A stretch of DNA of 64,000 nt from JASHPR01 sp963778075. GTDB taxonomy: Bacteria; Actinomycetota; Actinomycetes; Streptosporangiales; Streptosporangiaceae. A model generated the notes under the pieces. It did no database searches and was not told where the DNA came from. It saw nothing but the letters and a program-made list of their open reading frames with translations. Position numbers and translations under genes: made by a program. The stretch spans positions 310,001-374,000 of the forward strand of contig CAVZTJ010000003.1 of NCBI GenBank assembly GCA_963778075.1. Direction: 5' to 3'. Below are positions 42,181 through 51,383 of the stretch, piece by piece. How positions within the stretch are numbered: position 1 is the first letter of the stretch; each line of letters begins with the position of its first letter.

Positions 42181-42987
42181 TCACACTTCGGCCGTCCGCC
42201 ACACCGACTCCTGTGCGAGGGTTGCGGCCAGCGTCCCGTCCCGGCTGAAGATCCGCCCGGTGTACATGCCGCGGCCGCCGGCGATCCACTCCGGCTGCAG
42301 GTCCATCAGCACCCAGTCATCGAGCGCGACCCGCCTGCGGAACCACACGGCGTGGTCGATGCTGGTCGGCGGGCCGATCCGGTCGAAGCCCGGCGTGTCC
42401 GGCAGCCCGGTGAACATGTCGGAGACGTACGTCAGGGCGCAGGCGTGCAGCGTGTCGTCGCCGAGCTCGTCGCTGGCCCGCATCCATACCCGCGACGGCC
42501 GACGCTGGTCCGGCTGCGCCTGCTCGGGGATCCGGATGTCTACGCCGACGAGCAGGCCATGGATGCCGCTGTCGGGCAGCTCGTCTGGCTGCGTGACAGC
42601 GGGCGCGGTGTGCGCCTGGTAGTCCAGGCCTGGCTCGGCGACGTGGAACGAAGCGGCCATGTTGAAGATGACCCTGCCCTCCTGCACCGCGATCACCCGG
42701 CGGTTGGAGTAGGAGCGGCCGTCGCGGTCCGCCTGCACGGTCAGCAGCACCGGGCGGGACGCGTCGCCGCGGCTCAGGAAGTATCCGTGCAGCGAGTGCG
42801 GGTGCCGCTCGGGAGCCACCGTCGCCGCGGCGGCGCGCAGTGCCTGCGCGGCGACCTGCCCGCCGTACAGGCCGGAGGGACCCTCGTGCAGGACCGGGGT
42901 CAGGAAGAGGTTGACTTCGACCCGCTCCAGGGTCAGCAGATCGAGCAGCCGCGGACTGCTCACGACGCGGTTCGCCTGGCCGGACAT
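42181..42987 (-). CDS. tesB: Acyl-CoA thioesterase II (TesB)
   Basis: 268 residues, a double hot-dog thioesterase that hydrolyses acyl-CoA to free acid. Landmarks: GPSGLYGGQVAAQALRAA, HSLHGYFLSRGD, SYSNRRVIAVQEG. The E. coli-type active site Asp-Thr/Ser-Gln is represented by Asp in YVSDMF, Ser in TSIDHAVWF and Gln in LAQESVWR. Intact, cytosolic; may recycle CoA for the acyl-CoA dehydrogenase locus next door. Confidence 0.92.
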   Translation of the reverse strand: MSGQANRVVSSPRLLDLLTLERVEVNLFLTPVLHEGPSGLYGGQVAAQALRAAAATVAPERHPHSLHGYFLSRGDASRPVLLTVQADRDGRSYSNRRVIAVQEGRVIFNMAASFHVAEPGLDYQAHTAPAVTQPDELPDSGIHGLLVGVDIRIPEQAQPDQRRPSRVWMRASDELGDDTLHACALTYVSDMFTGLPDTPGFDRIGPPTSIDHAVWFRRRVALDDWVLMDLQPEWIAGGRGMYTGRIFSRDGTLAATLAQESVWRTAEV

Positions 42988-43091
42988 GGCCCATTGATAT
43001 CACCGCATTTATCGCCTGCGCCGACGATGGCGGAGGTCATCGGAGCACGGTTCCGCGGGGCCGGCGCTCGTTCGCGACCAGGCGCGGGCTG

Positions 43092-43346
43092 CTAGCTGTG
43101 CTCACTAAGCTCAGGCACCGGATCGTAGCCGTGGCCTCCCCAAGGATTGCATCGGGCGATACGCCTGAGCGCCAGCCAGGAACCACGGATCCCGCCGAAC
43201 CGGGTAATGGCCTGCTGGGCATAGACCGAGCAACTCGGCTGGTACCTGCATGGCGACGGCACGTGCGCCGTGCAGCGTTGATACCCGCGGATCATCCGTA
43301 CCAAGACCCTGGCCGGCGAGGACTCAGGGCAGTCCGTGGTGTCCAT
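43092..43346 (-). CDS. yidD: Membrane protein insertion efficiency factor YidD
   Basis: 84 residues from the ATG at 43346. The signature CRYQPSCSVYAQQAITRFG and RRIARCNPWGGHGYDPVP is unmistakable for YidD, a small amphipathic protein assisting YidC in membrane insertion. Normally it sits between rnpA and yidC; here it ends an Hsp70-type operon instead, so it is probably a second copy. The same frame remains open upstream through the 18-bp repeats into the GrpE-like gene, so a shifted GrpE-YidD fusion could be translated. Confidence 0.88.
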   Translation of the reverse strand: MDTTDCPESSPARVLVRMIRGYQRCTAHVPSPCRYQPSCSVYAQQAITRFGGIRGSWLALRRIARCNPWGGHGYDPVPELSEHS

Positions 43347-43362
43347 GCGACCGCTCGGCTGC

Positions 43363-43452
43363 CGCTGGTCGATGCTGTTCCGCTGGTCGATGCTGTTCCG
43401 CTGGTCGATGCTGTTCCGCGGGTCACGGCTGTCCCGCTGGTCATTGCTGCAC
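43363..43452. repeat. 18-bp tandem repeats between grpE-like and yidD
   Basis: CGCTGGTCGATGCTGTTC occurs three times exactly (43363-43380, 43381-43398, 43399-43416) followed by two diverged copies to 43452. On the minus strand in the yidD frame it encodes S-I-D-Q-R-N repeats; in the frame that follows the intact GrpE reading it lies after the stop. Confidence 0.95.
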
Positions 43453-44012
43453 CTCCGCTTGGCGGTGCACTCCGTCCGGTGCTGCGTCAGCGCCTGGAGG
43501 TGTTTCGCCGTCTCGTGATTCTGTGCTGCCTGCAGACTCGATTTCGATCGCCTCGCTGGCGGGCGTCGCGACCTCGACCAGAGCCGGGCGGACCACCCTG
43601 GTGTCGTAGATCCAGCCAGCCGGACGTGGCCGACCACCTGACCTGGCCGATCGCCCGGAGTCAGTGGCACCGCCAGCGCCTCCTGCGTGGCGGCGTCAAA
43701 CTCGTCGAAATCAACCGCGATCGCCGTGAAACCCTGGAGAGAGAGCATCTCAGAAAGCTCATCCGCGACCGTCGCGGCGAACTCAGAACCTTCCTGATCG
43801 AGACGGTCGATTAGCATGAACATCCGTCGCGCCAACGGCATGATCAGCATTCCTTCGATGGTCGACCGGGCAGCGGTCAGTTCCGCATAGAGGGCGTCAA
43901 AGGAATTTGCGCCTTCCCTGTTCTGAGCCAGCCTGCGGGTGAAGAGATCGGCCAGGTAGTCAAGCTTTTTGGCCAGTGACTCCTGATCGTCGTTGTGCTC
44001 GTCGTCCGCCAC
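43441..44012 (-). pseudogene. grpE: GrpE-like nucleotide exchange factor with a one-base frameshift
   Basis: N-terminal KKLDYLADLFTRRLAQNREG forms the coiled-coil start, then MFMLIDRLDQEGSEFAATV and a beta-domain-like part LQGFTAIAVDFDEFDAATQEA. Near 43,620 one base is missing: after PGQVVGHV the GrpE ending continues in another frame (PAGWIYDTRVVRPALVEV) and stops at 43441-43443. Restored length ~190 residues. GrpE would reload the neighbouring Hsp70. Its start is 4 bases after the membrane-protein stop on the same transcript. Confidence 0.65.
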
Positions 44013-44016
44013 GCAA

Positions 44017-44403
44017 TCAACCCCGTCCCGGTGTACGTGTTCCCAGGGACTTGGCCCGGGTCACGGTGATGCCCCTCGCATCGATTTGGTTCCACTTCCA
44101 GCCGGGCCGCCAGGACAGCAGATAGAAGCCTCCGCCCACAACGGCCAGGGCAACGATGCGGAGCAGGGCGTTGGCGTGGAAGGCTGCACCAATCACACCA
44201 AGAATCACGGCTATGACCAGGTAGCCTACGCAGCCGGCCGTGGTGCAGCCGGCGGCCACACCGCTGCATCCGCCTTGGGTCCGCGCTCTGCTCGTGCCGA
44301 TTTTCAGCACCGAAGTAAAACCAGGCATCCGGACGTGCCTGGCAGCTGCCCAGTTGACGAGCCTTAGGTTAGCCGCGATGGTATTTTTAAGTTCAGGGCT
44401 CAC
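44017..44403 (-). CDS. Small membrane protein in the Hsp70-type operon
   Basis: 128 residues, GTG 44403 overlapping the upstream TGA. Residues ~50-60 have closely spaced Cys/Gly (GGCSGVAAGCTTAGC), followed by two hydrophobic segments (VGYLVIAVILGVIGAAF, IVALAVVGGGFYLLSW). The C-terminus is basic and cytosolic-looking. No family recognised. Its place between the J-TPR and GrpE genes suggests that this chaperone set works at the membrane, as does YidD at the end of the operon (inference). Confidence 0.65.
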   Translation of the reverse strand: MSPELKNTIAANLRLVNWAAARHVRMPGFTSVLKIGTSRARTQGGCSGVAAGCTTAGCVGYLVIAVILGVIGAAFHANALLRIVALAVVGGGFYLLSWRPGWKWNQIDARGITVTRAKSLGTRTPGRG

Positions 44404-45234
44404 GATAGTGAGCAGCGATGCGCTGTAAGCATGTCGCGGGACGGGGCGATCTGCTCGGCCTTTGTGATGACGTGGCCGACGCCGACCGGGGTCCAGAGAT
44501 TCAGCGCCGCTTCGTTCAGCGCTGCACCCAAGTAGAAAGTGAACTCATCGACATCGGGGTGCTCGGCATGCACCTGCTCGAGGATGGGGATGGCTTGCTC
44601 GGGTCGATTATTATTGAGCAAGATCCCGGCCGTAGCCACTTTGTAGAGTGGTTTTTGCGGCGCCAGCCTGGATGCCTCTTCGTAGCATCGCATGGCTTGT
44701 CCGTCATCACCCCGTGATTCGTAAACAGAGCCCAGGTCGAAATAGTATGAATCTTCGTTCGGCTTAAGCCTGATGGCCTCGTTCAGTTCGAAGATGGCAT
44801 CATCGGGTCTGCCGATGAGGAAGTCTGCGTTGCCTCGCACGGCCCATGCCTCGTGGTGTGAGGCCTGACGGTCGGTGGCCTGCCGGGCGGCGTAGGCGGC
44901 CGACCGGGGGTCGTTTCTGGCGAGGAACTCCTTGGCGCGAGCGAGCCAGTCGGTACCCTCTTCGCTGGATTGCTGGGTGGGGACCGGTGGCACATACGAA
45001 GCGAGCTGCTGGTCGTATGCGGCTCGGCTGCCCGGATCTAGCAACGTGGTCTCGGCTGTGTCGATCATGCGGACACGGTCTTCCGCCTCACGCTGACGTC
45101 AATGCTGGGTGCCTGCTGGCGCTTGATCCAGGTCGGCGTTGACGCTTGATTGCTTCCTTAATTTCCGCTGGGGTTGCTCGCGGGTTTATCTCAAGGAGCT
45201 CATAGTAATTGGTTAGAATCGTAGTAGTTGTCAT
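44400..45234 (-). pseudogene. J-domain-like/TPR co-chaperone with two frameshifts
   Basis: ATG 45234 directly follows the Hsp70 stop. Frame 1: NYYELLEINPRATPAEIKEA, the start of a J-like domain; a shift near 45,132 gives TWIKRQQAPSIDV; another near 45,090 gives EAEDRVRMIDTAETTLLDP and AAYDQQLA, the end of the J-like domain. The canonical HPD tripeptide is not visible. TPR helices follow (HEAWAVRGNADFLIGRPDDA, YYFDLGSVYESRGDDGQA) to the end, which are intact from the in-frame GTG/ATG region near 45,068. This is the expected partner of the Hsp70 gene. Confidence 0.7.
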
Positions 45235-46760
45235 TTAATTTATCTCCAGCTTCCGGATCTCGTGCCTAGCCGTTTCCACTTCGCCGTCGGTAAGATTTGA
45301 GACGCGCTCTATTTCCATATCTGCCAGTTTCTTTTCTGTGGTAGCGTCGAAGATCTCGGCAAAAATAATCCCATCGGGATCGAATGACATCTTGACTTGG
45401 AGGGGAGCCCCTTTGGGATAGGGCGGCAAGGTGACCTTGCTTTCGCCGACCACTTTCACGAAATCTGGATCTGGGTCGTCGCCTTCGGTTACCTGGACCT
45501 TCCAGATCCGCTGGTTGTCTTCAAGGGTCTGGAAAACGTCCGTGCCAAAGGCTGGAATCGTCGCGTTGTGTTCAATGAGAACGAAATTGCGGAGAACGTT
45601 GGTGTCCTCGTCGATGGCCAGGATGCCCAGGCCGAGCGCGGCGACATCATTTACCCTGACCTTTCCATGCTTCGCCCCTGACAACTCAGGCAACGCGGCG
45701 GCGTCATCTTCGGAAGCGCACAGGTGCGCTTGGATGGCAGCCCCGAGAGCCACGACCTCATCCGGGTTGATAGATCGCTCGGGCTCCTTGCCGCTGATGC
45801 GGCTGATCATTTCCTGCACCATTGGCATGCGGGTCGAGCCACCCACGAGAAGAAGCTTGTCAATATCGGTCCAGCCGAGGTTGGCTTCCTCAAGCGCGGT
45901 TTCGATGATGTGCTGGGTGCGCCCGAGCAGACCTTTGGTCAGATTCTCGAAAGTTTCTCGGGTAACTGGAATCGTAAAAGTACGGCCGTCGGCCATGATG
46001 AATACCTTGGTCTCGGTCGTGGTGGTCAGGGTCCGTTTTGCCATCTCGGCCTTGTCGCGAAGCTCCGCCGTCCGGAGGTCGTCGTCGAAGAGGTCCGGCC
46101 CATCCTGCTTGAGAACCTGCTCGTTCAGGTACTTCATGAGCTCGTTGTCCCAGTCGAACCCGCCAAGGTTCCTGTCACCGATGGTGCCGATCACATCGAA
46201 ACTGCCGTCGGAAATTTTCATGATGGTCACGTCGAACGTGCCACCACCTAGGTCGTATACGAGAATCGTTCCGGTCGCCTGACTGTCAAGGCCGTATGCC
46301 AGCGCCGCAGCTGTAGGTTCGTTCAGACGCGTCTGACGTTAAGGCCGGCGATGACGCCAGCGTCCATGGTTGACTTCCGCCGCGCGTCGTCGAAGTAAGC
46401 TGGAACAGTTATGACAGCGTCGGTCACCGGAGTGCCCAGGGCCATCTCGGCGTCTTCTTTGAGGCGCTTGAGTATGATTGCCGAAACCTCTTCCGCGGTG
46501 TACTGCCGGTCGTCAGAGGTGACGAATTTCCAGCTCCGGTCGCCCATTTTGCGCTTGACGAATTGCACGACGTCCTCTGGAGCGGTTGGGGCTGTCCGTT
46601 TCGCCATAGCGCCGACCAGGGTCATGTCTCCCTGGAAAAGGACAACAGAGGGGGTCAGCCGATCCCCTTCACGATTGGGCACGATCTCTGGCTTCCCGAG
46701 GTTGCTCACCACGCCGATCGCAGAGTAGGTCGTTCCCAGGTCAATCCCAATAAGGCCCAT
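45235..46760 (-). pseudogene. dnaK: Short Hsp70 (DnaK family) with a one-base frameshift
   Basis: ATG 46760 has AAGGAG upstream. First frame: GIDLGTTYSAIGVV (phosphate-1 loop) and AVITVPAYFDDARRKSTMD. Near 46,325-46,332 one base is lost after LNVRRV; the next frame carries LNEPTAAALAYGLD, VYDLGGGTFDVTIMK (phosphate-2), LLLVGGSTRMPMV (adenosine site) and a substrate-binding beta domain to 45235. Restored length ~508 residues, about 100 short of classical DnaK: the C-terminal lid is missing, a type seen in accessory actinobacterial Hsp70s. Codon use is more A/T-rich than in flanking genes. Confidence 0.8.
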
Positions 46761-47701
46761 CGGGTCGCACTCCTTTTAACGCAGATGACTGAATAGAAAC
46801 GGCTCCAGGGCACCGTGGATGACGAAGGCACGATTGGGGCTGACGACTTAAACCAGGAGCGGCCTAACTGCCCAAGCATGTGGAGATCAGCCAGTGGCAT
46901 AATGGAGGCGCTGAATGTCGAGCCGGATTTCGGCAGCCCGACACTCCGGCGGCATGACCGGCGCCGGTCCTGACCACGAGCGACGTGGAGGTAAGCGGAT
47001 GTAATAAACGGCGGAAGCTAAGTAACGAGATACGGCATGCGGGGAATGCCTCTTCCGCCTCGCTGACAGACGACGGGCCTAACGAAACCCGCCAAGAGGC
47101 ATGGCAAACAGCATCGACGCTTGATCCCACAACCCCCCCTCCCACCAGAACACTGCAACCGTGTGCGCAGTTTAGTGCGGCGATCAAACTGGCGCTAGAG
47201 ATCTGTGGGGTAGATCGGGACGGATAGTACCGCGGCGGGTGGGAGGCATCAAGATGAACTCAAGCGGCGACTACCCCATGAGCTGCTCAAGCGGCGAACT
47301 ACCTGCTCAGCTCGGTTGTATTGGAGAAGAGAGCTGGAGCCGCGAGCCACTTCACTAATTACCTTGCTACTCGTGCTACGCGCATCCTGGCATGTTATCT
47401 GCTTTATATCCTCTTTAAGGCGTTACTTTCCGGCAAGTCGCTTTCTCTAGCAATGTTCCTTTCTATCCGATACTGCTGCCGGGCCCGCAGGTACCGCCCC
47501 TTCGTGGACTGTTGCGCGCGAGCCTGCCAGCACCCCTGTCGAGCACCCGGTGTCAGGACGTACAGCCAGGCACCCTGGCTGGATGAATGATCGAGGAGTA
47601 CGGCGATCTGATCGCTGTGCCGCGCGTTTTCATTGGGTGGATGGCGGAAGGATTTCCTGGTGCGAGTGATCGGGGTCGGCGTCTGAGGCGGCCCCTCGGA
47701 G
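46761..47701. other. 940-base gap without a recognisable gene
   Basis: Upstream region of the Hsp70 operon. Base composition is visibly more A/T-rich than the rest, especially 47,320-47,480. Short open frames exist on both strands (for example 46,985-47,227 and 47,321-47,590) but none has a family, a good ribosome binding site or actinobacterial codon bias. The Hsp70 promoter must lie near 46,780-46,900; I see neither a HAIR nor a CIRCE element. Confidence 0.6.
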
Positions 47702-48154
47702 TCACCGTTCGCTGGCGTACAGCTGCTCGCCAGCGGCCCCCGGCACCCAGTCAAGCTCCTTCTCGAAATGAACGGTTGTCCCGTCACGGCCGCCGGTCAG
47801 CCGCAGGTTGTCCACCACGGCGTCCATGATCTTCAGGCCGCGGCCGTGCTCGGCGGTGAGGGCAACGCCTGCGTCGGCTAGCGGCGCGCGCGCGGCGGGT
47901 ACCGCGAACCCGCCGCCCTTGTTCACGACCTCGATGACGCACCGTCCGTCCGTAACCCGCGCCAGCACCTCGTACTCATCCGTCTGCGCGGCGTGCAGGA
48001 CGACGTTGGCGCAGGCCTCGCTGAGCGCCAGGGCGATGTCGGTCCGGGTTTCCGGCGTCACGCCGAGCTTCTCCAGGCATCCGTCCATGACCTGACGGCT
48101 GACCGGCACGCTCGCCGCTTCGCGGGGCAGGTCCAGCACCATCTTGATCTCCAC
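47702..48154 (-). CDS. RsbW-type ATP-binding anti-sigma/serine kinase-like protein
   Basis: 150 residues, GHKL (HATPase_c_2) fold. LSEACANVVLHA is the N-box and AEHGRGLKIMDAVVD the G-box; GGGFAVP lies in between. Such single-domain proteins bind and inhibit sigma factors or phosphorylate anti-anti-sigma factors in stress and development control. No sigma factor or STAS partner is adjacent. Divergent from acoX over 170 bases. Confidence 0.85.
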   Translation of the reverse strand: MEIKMVLDLPREAASVPVSRQVMDGCLEKLGVTPETRTDIALALSEACANVVLHAAQTDEYEVLARVTDGRCVIEVVNKGGGFAVPAARAPLADAGVALTAEHGRGLKIMDAVVDNLRLTGGRDGTTVHFEKELDWVPGAAGEQLYASER

Positions 48155-48324
48155 GGCGTTACCTCCGGGGGCAGGCGGTCGCGTCCGCCCACCACCTTCC
48201 CCGGCTTGCTCATTACTAACGCCCGCCTCGCCGGACCGAGCGTCAGATCGTCCGTTGCGGCAGGCCAGGGTATTCCCCTTTCGGGCAAGAACGCGCAGAG
48301 TAATGCCCTAGGAGGTGCGGCACG

Positions 48325-49356
48325 GTGGGTGATGCGGTCGTCGGCGTGGTGGCGAACCCGCTGTCCGGCCGCGACATCCGGCGGCTTGTCACGCAGGCGT
48401 CGGTCTTCCCCACGGCCGAGAAGGCCAGCATGATCCAGCGGATGCTCACCGCGTTCCAGGCGGTGGGCGTGGATCGCGTGCTGCTGTCCACTGACCTCGG
48501 CGGGATCTCCGCGGCGGTGCTCCGCGCCATCGGGCAGCGCCGCAGCCAGGGCGCGGCGCTGCCGGAGGTGGAATTCCTCGACGGTCGGCCGATCCGGCAG
48601 ACCGCCCAGGACACCGTCGATGCCGTCCGGCGCATGGTGGACGCTGGCGCGCGGGTGGTGGTCTGCCTGGGCGGCGACGGCACCGCGAGGGTCGCCGCAA
48701 CCGCGATCGGTGACGCGGCGATGCTGCCGCTGTCGACCGGAACCAACAACGTGTTCCCGGCGGTCAGGGAGGCAACGATCGCTGGCCTGGCCGCGGGCCT
48801 GGTCGCGACCGGCGCGGTGCCCGACGAGGGCGTGACCACGCGGGCCAAGCTGCTCGAGGCAAGGGCCGGCGGCCGTGCCGAGACCGCGCTCGTCGACGTT
48901 GCCGTGTCCACCGAGCGCCACGTGGGGGCGCGCGCGCTGTGGGACCCGGCCACGCTGACACAGATCTTCTGCGCGTTCGCCGAACCTGACGCGATCGGTC
49001 TCTCCAGCATCCTGGGGCAGCTTGCGCCGGTGGACCGGCACGAGCCGCGGGGGGTTCTCGCCGGAATCGCGGCCGGCGCGCCGCGGCGAGTGCTCGCGCC
49101 CATCGCGCCCGGCCTCGTCGTGCCGGTCGGGGTGACGCGGGTCGAGCAGATGCTCCCCGGAACCGTCTATCCGATCGAAGCCAGGGCCGGGGTCATCGCA
49201 GTCGACGGTGAGCGCGAGCTCACCTTCGGGCCGGGCGATCAGCCCACGGTACGGCTGCGCACCGACGGGCCGCGGTGCGTGGACGTGCCGGCGGTCCTGG
49301 CCGCGAGCGCCCGCCTTGGCCTGCTCGTCCCCGACGTACCAGCGCCAACCGTCTAG
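48325..49356 (+). CDS. acoX: AcoX-like ATP-NAD kinase-family protein
   Basis: 343 residues, GTG 48325 with GGAGG (48311-48315) 9 bases upstream. NAD-kinase-like: VVGVVANPLSGRDIRRL and VVVCLGGDGTARVAA (GGDG), then LPLSTGTNNVFP. AcoX accompanies acetoin dehydrogenase operons in many bacteria; its exact role is not settled. First gene of acoXABC, 11 bases before acoA. Confidence 0.88.
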   Translation: MGDAVVGVVANPLSGRDIRRLVTQASVFPTAEKASMIQRMLTAFQAVGVDRVLLSTDLGGISAAVLRAIGQRRSQGAALPEVEFLDGRPIRQTAQDTVDAVRRMVDAGARVVVCLGGDGTARVAATAIGDAAMLPLSTGTNNVFPAVREATIAGLAAGLVATGAVPDEGVTTRAKLLEARAGGRAETALVDVAVSTERHVGARALWDPATLTQIFCAFAEPDAIGLSSILGQLAPVDRHEPRGVLAGIAAGAPRRVLAPIAPGLVVPVGVTRVEQMLPGTVYPIEARAGVIAVDGERELTFGPGDQPTVRLRTDGPRCVDVPAVLAASARLGLLVPDVPAPTV

Positions 49357-49367
49357 GAGGAAGACAC

Positions 49368-50354
49368 ATGACCGACACGCTGGAGCGGAAGACGCTGACC
49401 CGGGAGCAACTGCTGGATGGGTACCGGACCATGCGGGCGATCCGTGAGTTCGAGGAACGGGTGCACCGGGAGTTCGCCACCGGCGAGATCCCGGGATTCG
49501 TGCACCTGTACGCCGGCGAGGAAGCCTCCGCGGCCGGGGTGTGCCTCACCCTCGACGATCGCGACACGATTGCCAGCACCCACCGCGGTCATGGGCACTG
49601 CATTGCCAAGGGCGTCGACGTCGGCGAGATGATGGCCGAGATCTACGGCCGCAGGACCGGAAGCTGCCACGGCAAGGGCGGCTCGATGCACATCGCCGAC
49701 CTGTCCAAGGGCATGCTCGGTGCCAACGGCATCGTCGGCGGCGGCCCGCCGCTGATCTGCGGGACCGCGCTTGCCGCCAAGATCAAGGGCACCGGCGGGG
49801 TCAGCGTCGCGTTCTTCGGCGACGGCGGCAGCAACCAGGGCACCACGCTCGAGTCGATGAACCTGGCCTGCGTGTGGAACCTGCCGGCGATCTTCATCGC
49901 CGAGAACAACGGGTACGCCGAGAGCACGGCCAGCGCCTGGTCGGTGGCCAGCGACAACATCGCCGACCGCGCGGCCGGGTTCGGCATGCCCGGCGTGATC
50001 GTCGACGGCTTCGACTTCTTCGCCGTCTACGAGGCGGCCAGCGAGGCGATCGCCCGGGCCCGGCAAGGCGGCGGCCCGACGCTCATCGAGATGAAGTTCA
50101 CCCGATACTTCGGCCATTTCGAGGGTGACCAGCAGACGTACCGTGCGGATGAAGTCGAGCGTGCCCGTGCAGAGCTCGACTGCCTTGAACGCTTCGCCGC
50201 CCGCGTGACCGAGACCGCCGAGCTCAGCAGGGCCGACCTCGACGAGATCGACGCCGAGATCGGCGCGGAGATCGACAAGGCGGTCGACGACGCCAAGGCC
50301 GCGCCGCTGCCGACCGAGGCAGACCTGCTCACCGACGTCTACGTCCGCTACTGA
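49368..50354 (+). CDS. acoA: Acetoin dehydrogenase E1 alpha subunit (TPP-dependent)
   Basis: 328 residues, ATG 49368 after AGGAGGA. THRGHGHCIAKG and GRRTGSCHGKGGSMHIAD are E1-alpha landmarks; the thiamine-diphosphate motif is FFGDGGSNQG ... AENNGYAEST (GDG-x~28-NN). With AcoB it decarboxylates/cleaves acetoin to acetaldehyde and passes the acetyl unit to the E2 lipoate. Confidence 0.92.
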   Translation: MTDTLERKTLTREQLLDGYRTMRAIREFEERVHREFATGEIPGFVHLYAGEEASAAGVCLTLDDRDTIASTHRGHGHCIAKGVDVGEMMAEIYGRRTGSCHGKGGSMHIADLSKGMLGANGIVGGGPPLICGTALAAKIKGTGGVSVAFFGDGGSNQGTTLESMNLACVWNLPAIFIAENNGYAESTASAWSVASDNIADRAAGFGMPGVIVDGFDFFAVYEAASEAIARARQGGGPTLIEMKFTRYFGHFEGDQQTYRADEVERARAELDCLERFAARVTETAELSRADLDEIDAEIGAEIDKAVDDAKAAPLPTEADLLTDVYVRY

Positions 50355-50369
50355 CCTGAGAGGCTGGCC

Positions 50370-51383
50370 ATGGCACGCAACATCACTTACCGCGAGGCAC
50401 TGAACGAGGCGCTGACCCAGGAGATGGAGCGGGACGAGAGCGTCATCGTGATGGGCGAGGACAACGCGGGCGGCGAGGGAGCGCCCGGCGAGCATGACGC
50501 GTGGGGCGGCGTGCTCGGCGTGACCAAGGGGCTGTACCACAAGTTCCCCGGCCGGGTGCTGGACACCCCGATCTCCGAGTCGGCGTTCATCGGCGCCGCG
50601 ATCGGCGCGGCAACGGCCGGGATGCGCCCGGTGGCCGAGCTGATGTTCGTCGACTTCATGGGCGTCTGCTTCGACCAGATCTACAACCAGGCCGCCAAGT
50701 TCCGGTACATGTTCGGCGGCAAGGCGGTCACGCCGGTCGTGATCCGCACCATGTACGGTGCCGGGCTGCGGGCCGCCGCTCAGCACTCACAGTGCCTGTA
50801 CCCGCTGTTCACCCACATCCCGGGGCTCAAGGTGGTGCTCCCGGCCACGCCGTACGACGCCAAGGGCATGATGATCCAGGCGATCAGGGACAACGACCCG
50901 GTCATATTCTTCGAGCACAAGGCGCTGTACGACACGGCCGGGCCGGTGCCTGAGGAGAGCTACACGGTTCCGTTCGGCGAGGCGAACGTCGTTCGCGAGG
51001 GCGGCGACGTCACGATCGTGACGCTCGGCCGGATGGTGCACACCTCGCTCGACGCGGCCGCGCAGCTCGCCGCCAGCGGCGTCGAGTGCGAGGTCGTCGA
51101 CTTGCGCACGACCAGCCCGCTGGACGAGGACACCGTGCTGGAGAGTGTTGAGGGCACCGGGCGGGTGGTCGTGGTCGACGAGGCGCACCCCCGGTGCTCG
51201 ATCGCCACCGACATCTCGGCGCTGATCGCGCAGAAGGCGTTCGGCGCGCTGCAGGCTCCGATCGAGATGGTGAACGCGCCGCACACGCCGGTGCCGTTCT
51301 CCAGCGCTCTCGAGGATTGCTACATCCCGGACGCGCAGCGGGTCGTGAACGCGGTCAAAACCGTGACCGGGTGGACCCGGTGA
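50370..51383 (+). CDS. acoB: Acetoin dehydrogenase E1 beta subunit
   Basis: 337 residues. Transketolase-like Pyr and C-terminal domains: ITYREALNEALTQEMERD, GRVLDTPISESAFIGAAIGA (with the TPP-activating Glu), AELMFVDFMGVCFDQIYNQ and DLRTTSPLDEDTVLES. Fifteen bases after acoA; its TGA overlaps the acoC GTG (GTGA). Subunit ratio with AcoA is normally 2:2. Confidence 0.92.
   Translation: MARNITYREALNEALTQEMERDESVIVMGEDNAGGEGAPGEHDAWGGVLGVTKGLYHKFPGRVLDTPISESAFIGAAIGAATAGMRPVAELMFVDFMGVCFDQIYNQAAKFRYMFGGKAVTPVVIRTMYGAGLRAAAQHSQCLYPLFTHIPGLKVVLPATPYDAKGMMIQAIRDNDPVIFFEHKALYDTAGPVPEESYTVPFGEANVVREGGDVTIVTLGRMVHTSLDAAAQLAASGVECEVVDLRTTSPLDEDTVLESVEGTGRVVVVDEAHPRCSIATDISALIAQKAFGALQAPIEMVNAPHTPVPFSSALEDCYIPDAQRVVNAVKTVTGWTR

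Noticed and set aside
46864..47590. Short open frames on both strands in the A/T-richer gap
   Set aside because: No ribosome binding sites, no recognisable product, frames overlap each other; a non-coding region is more likely.
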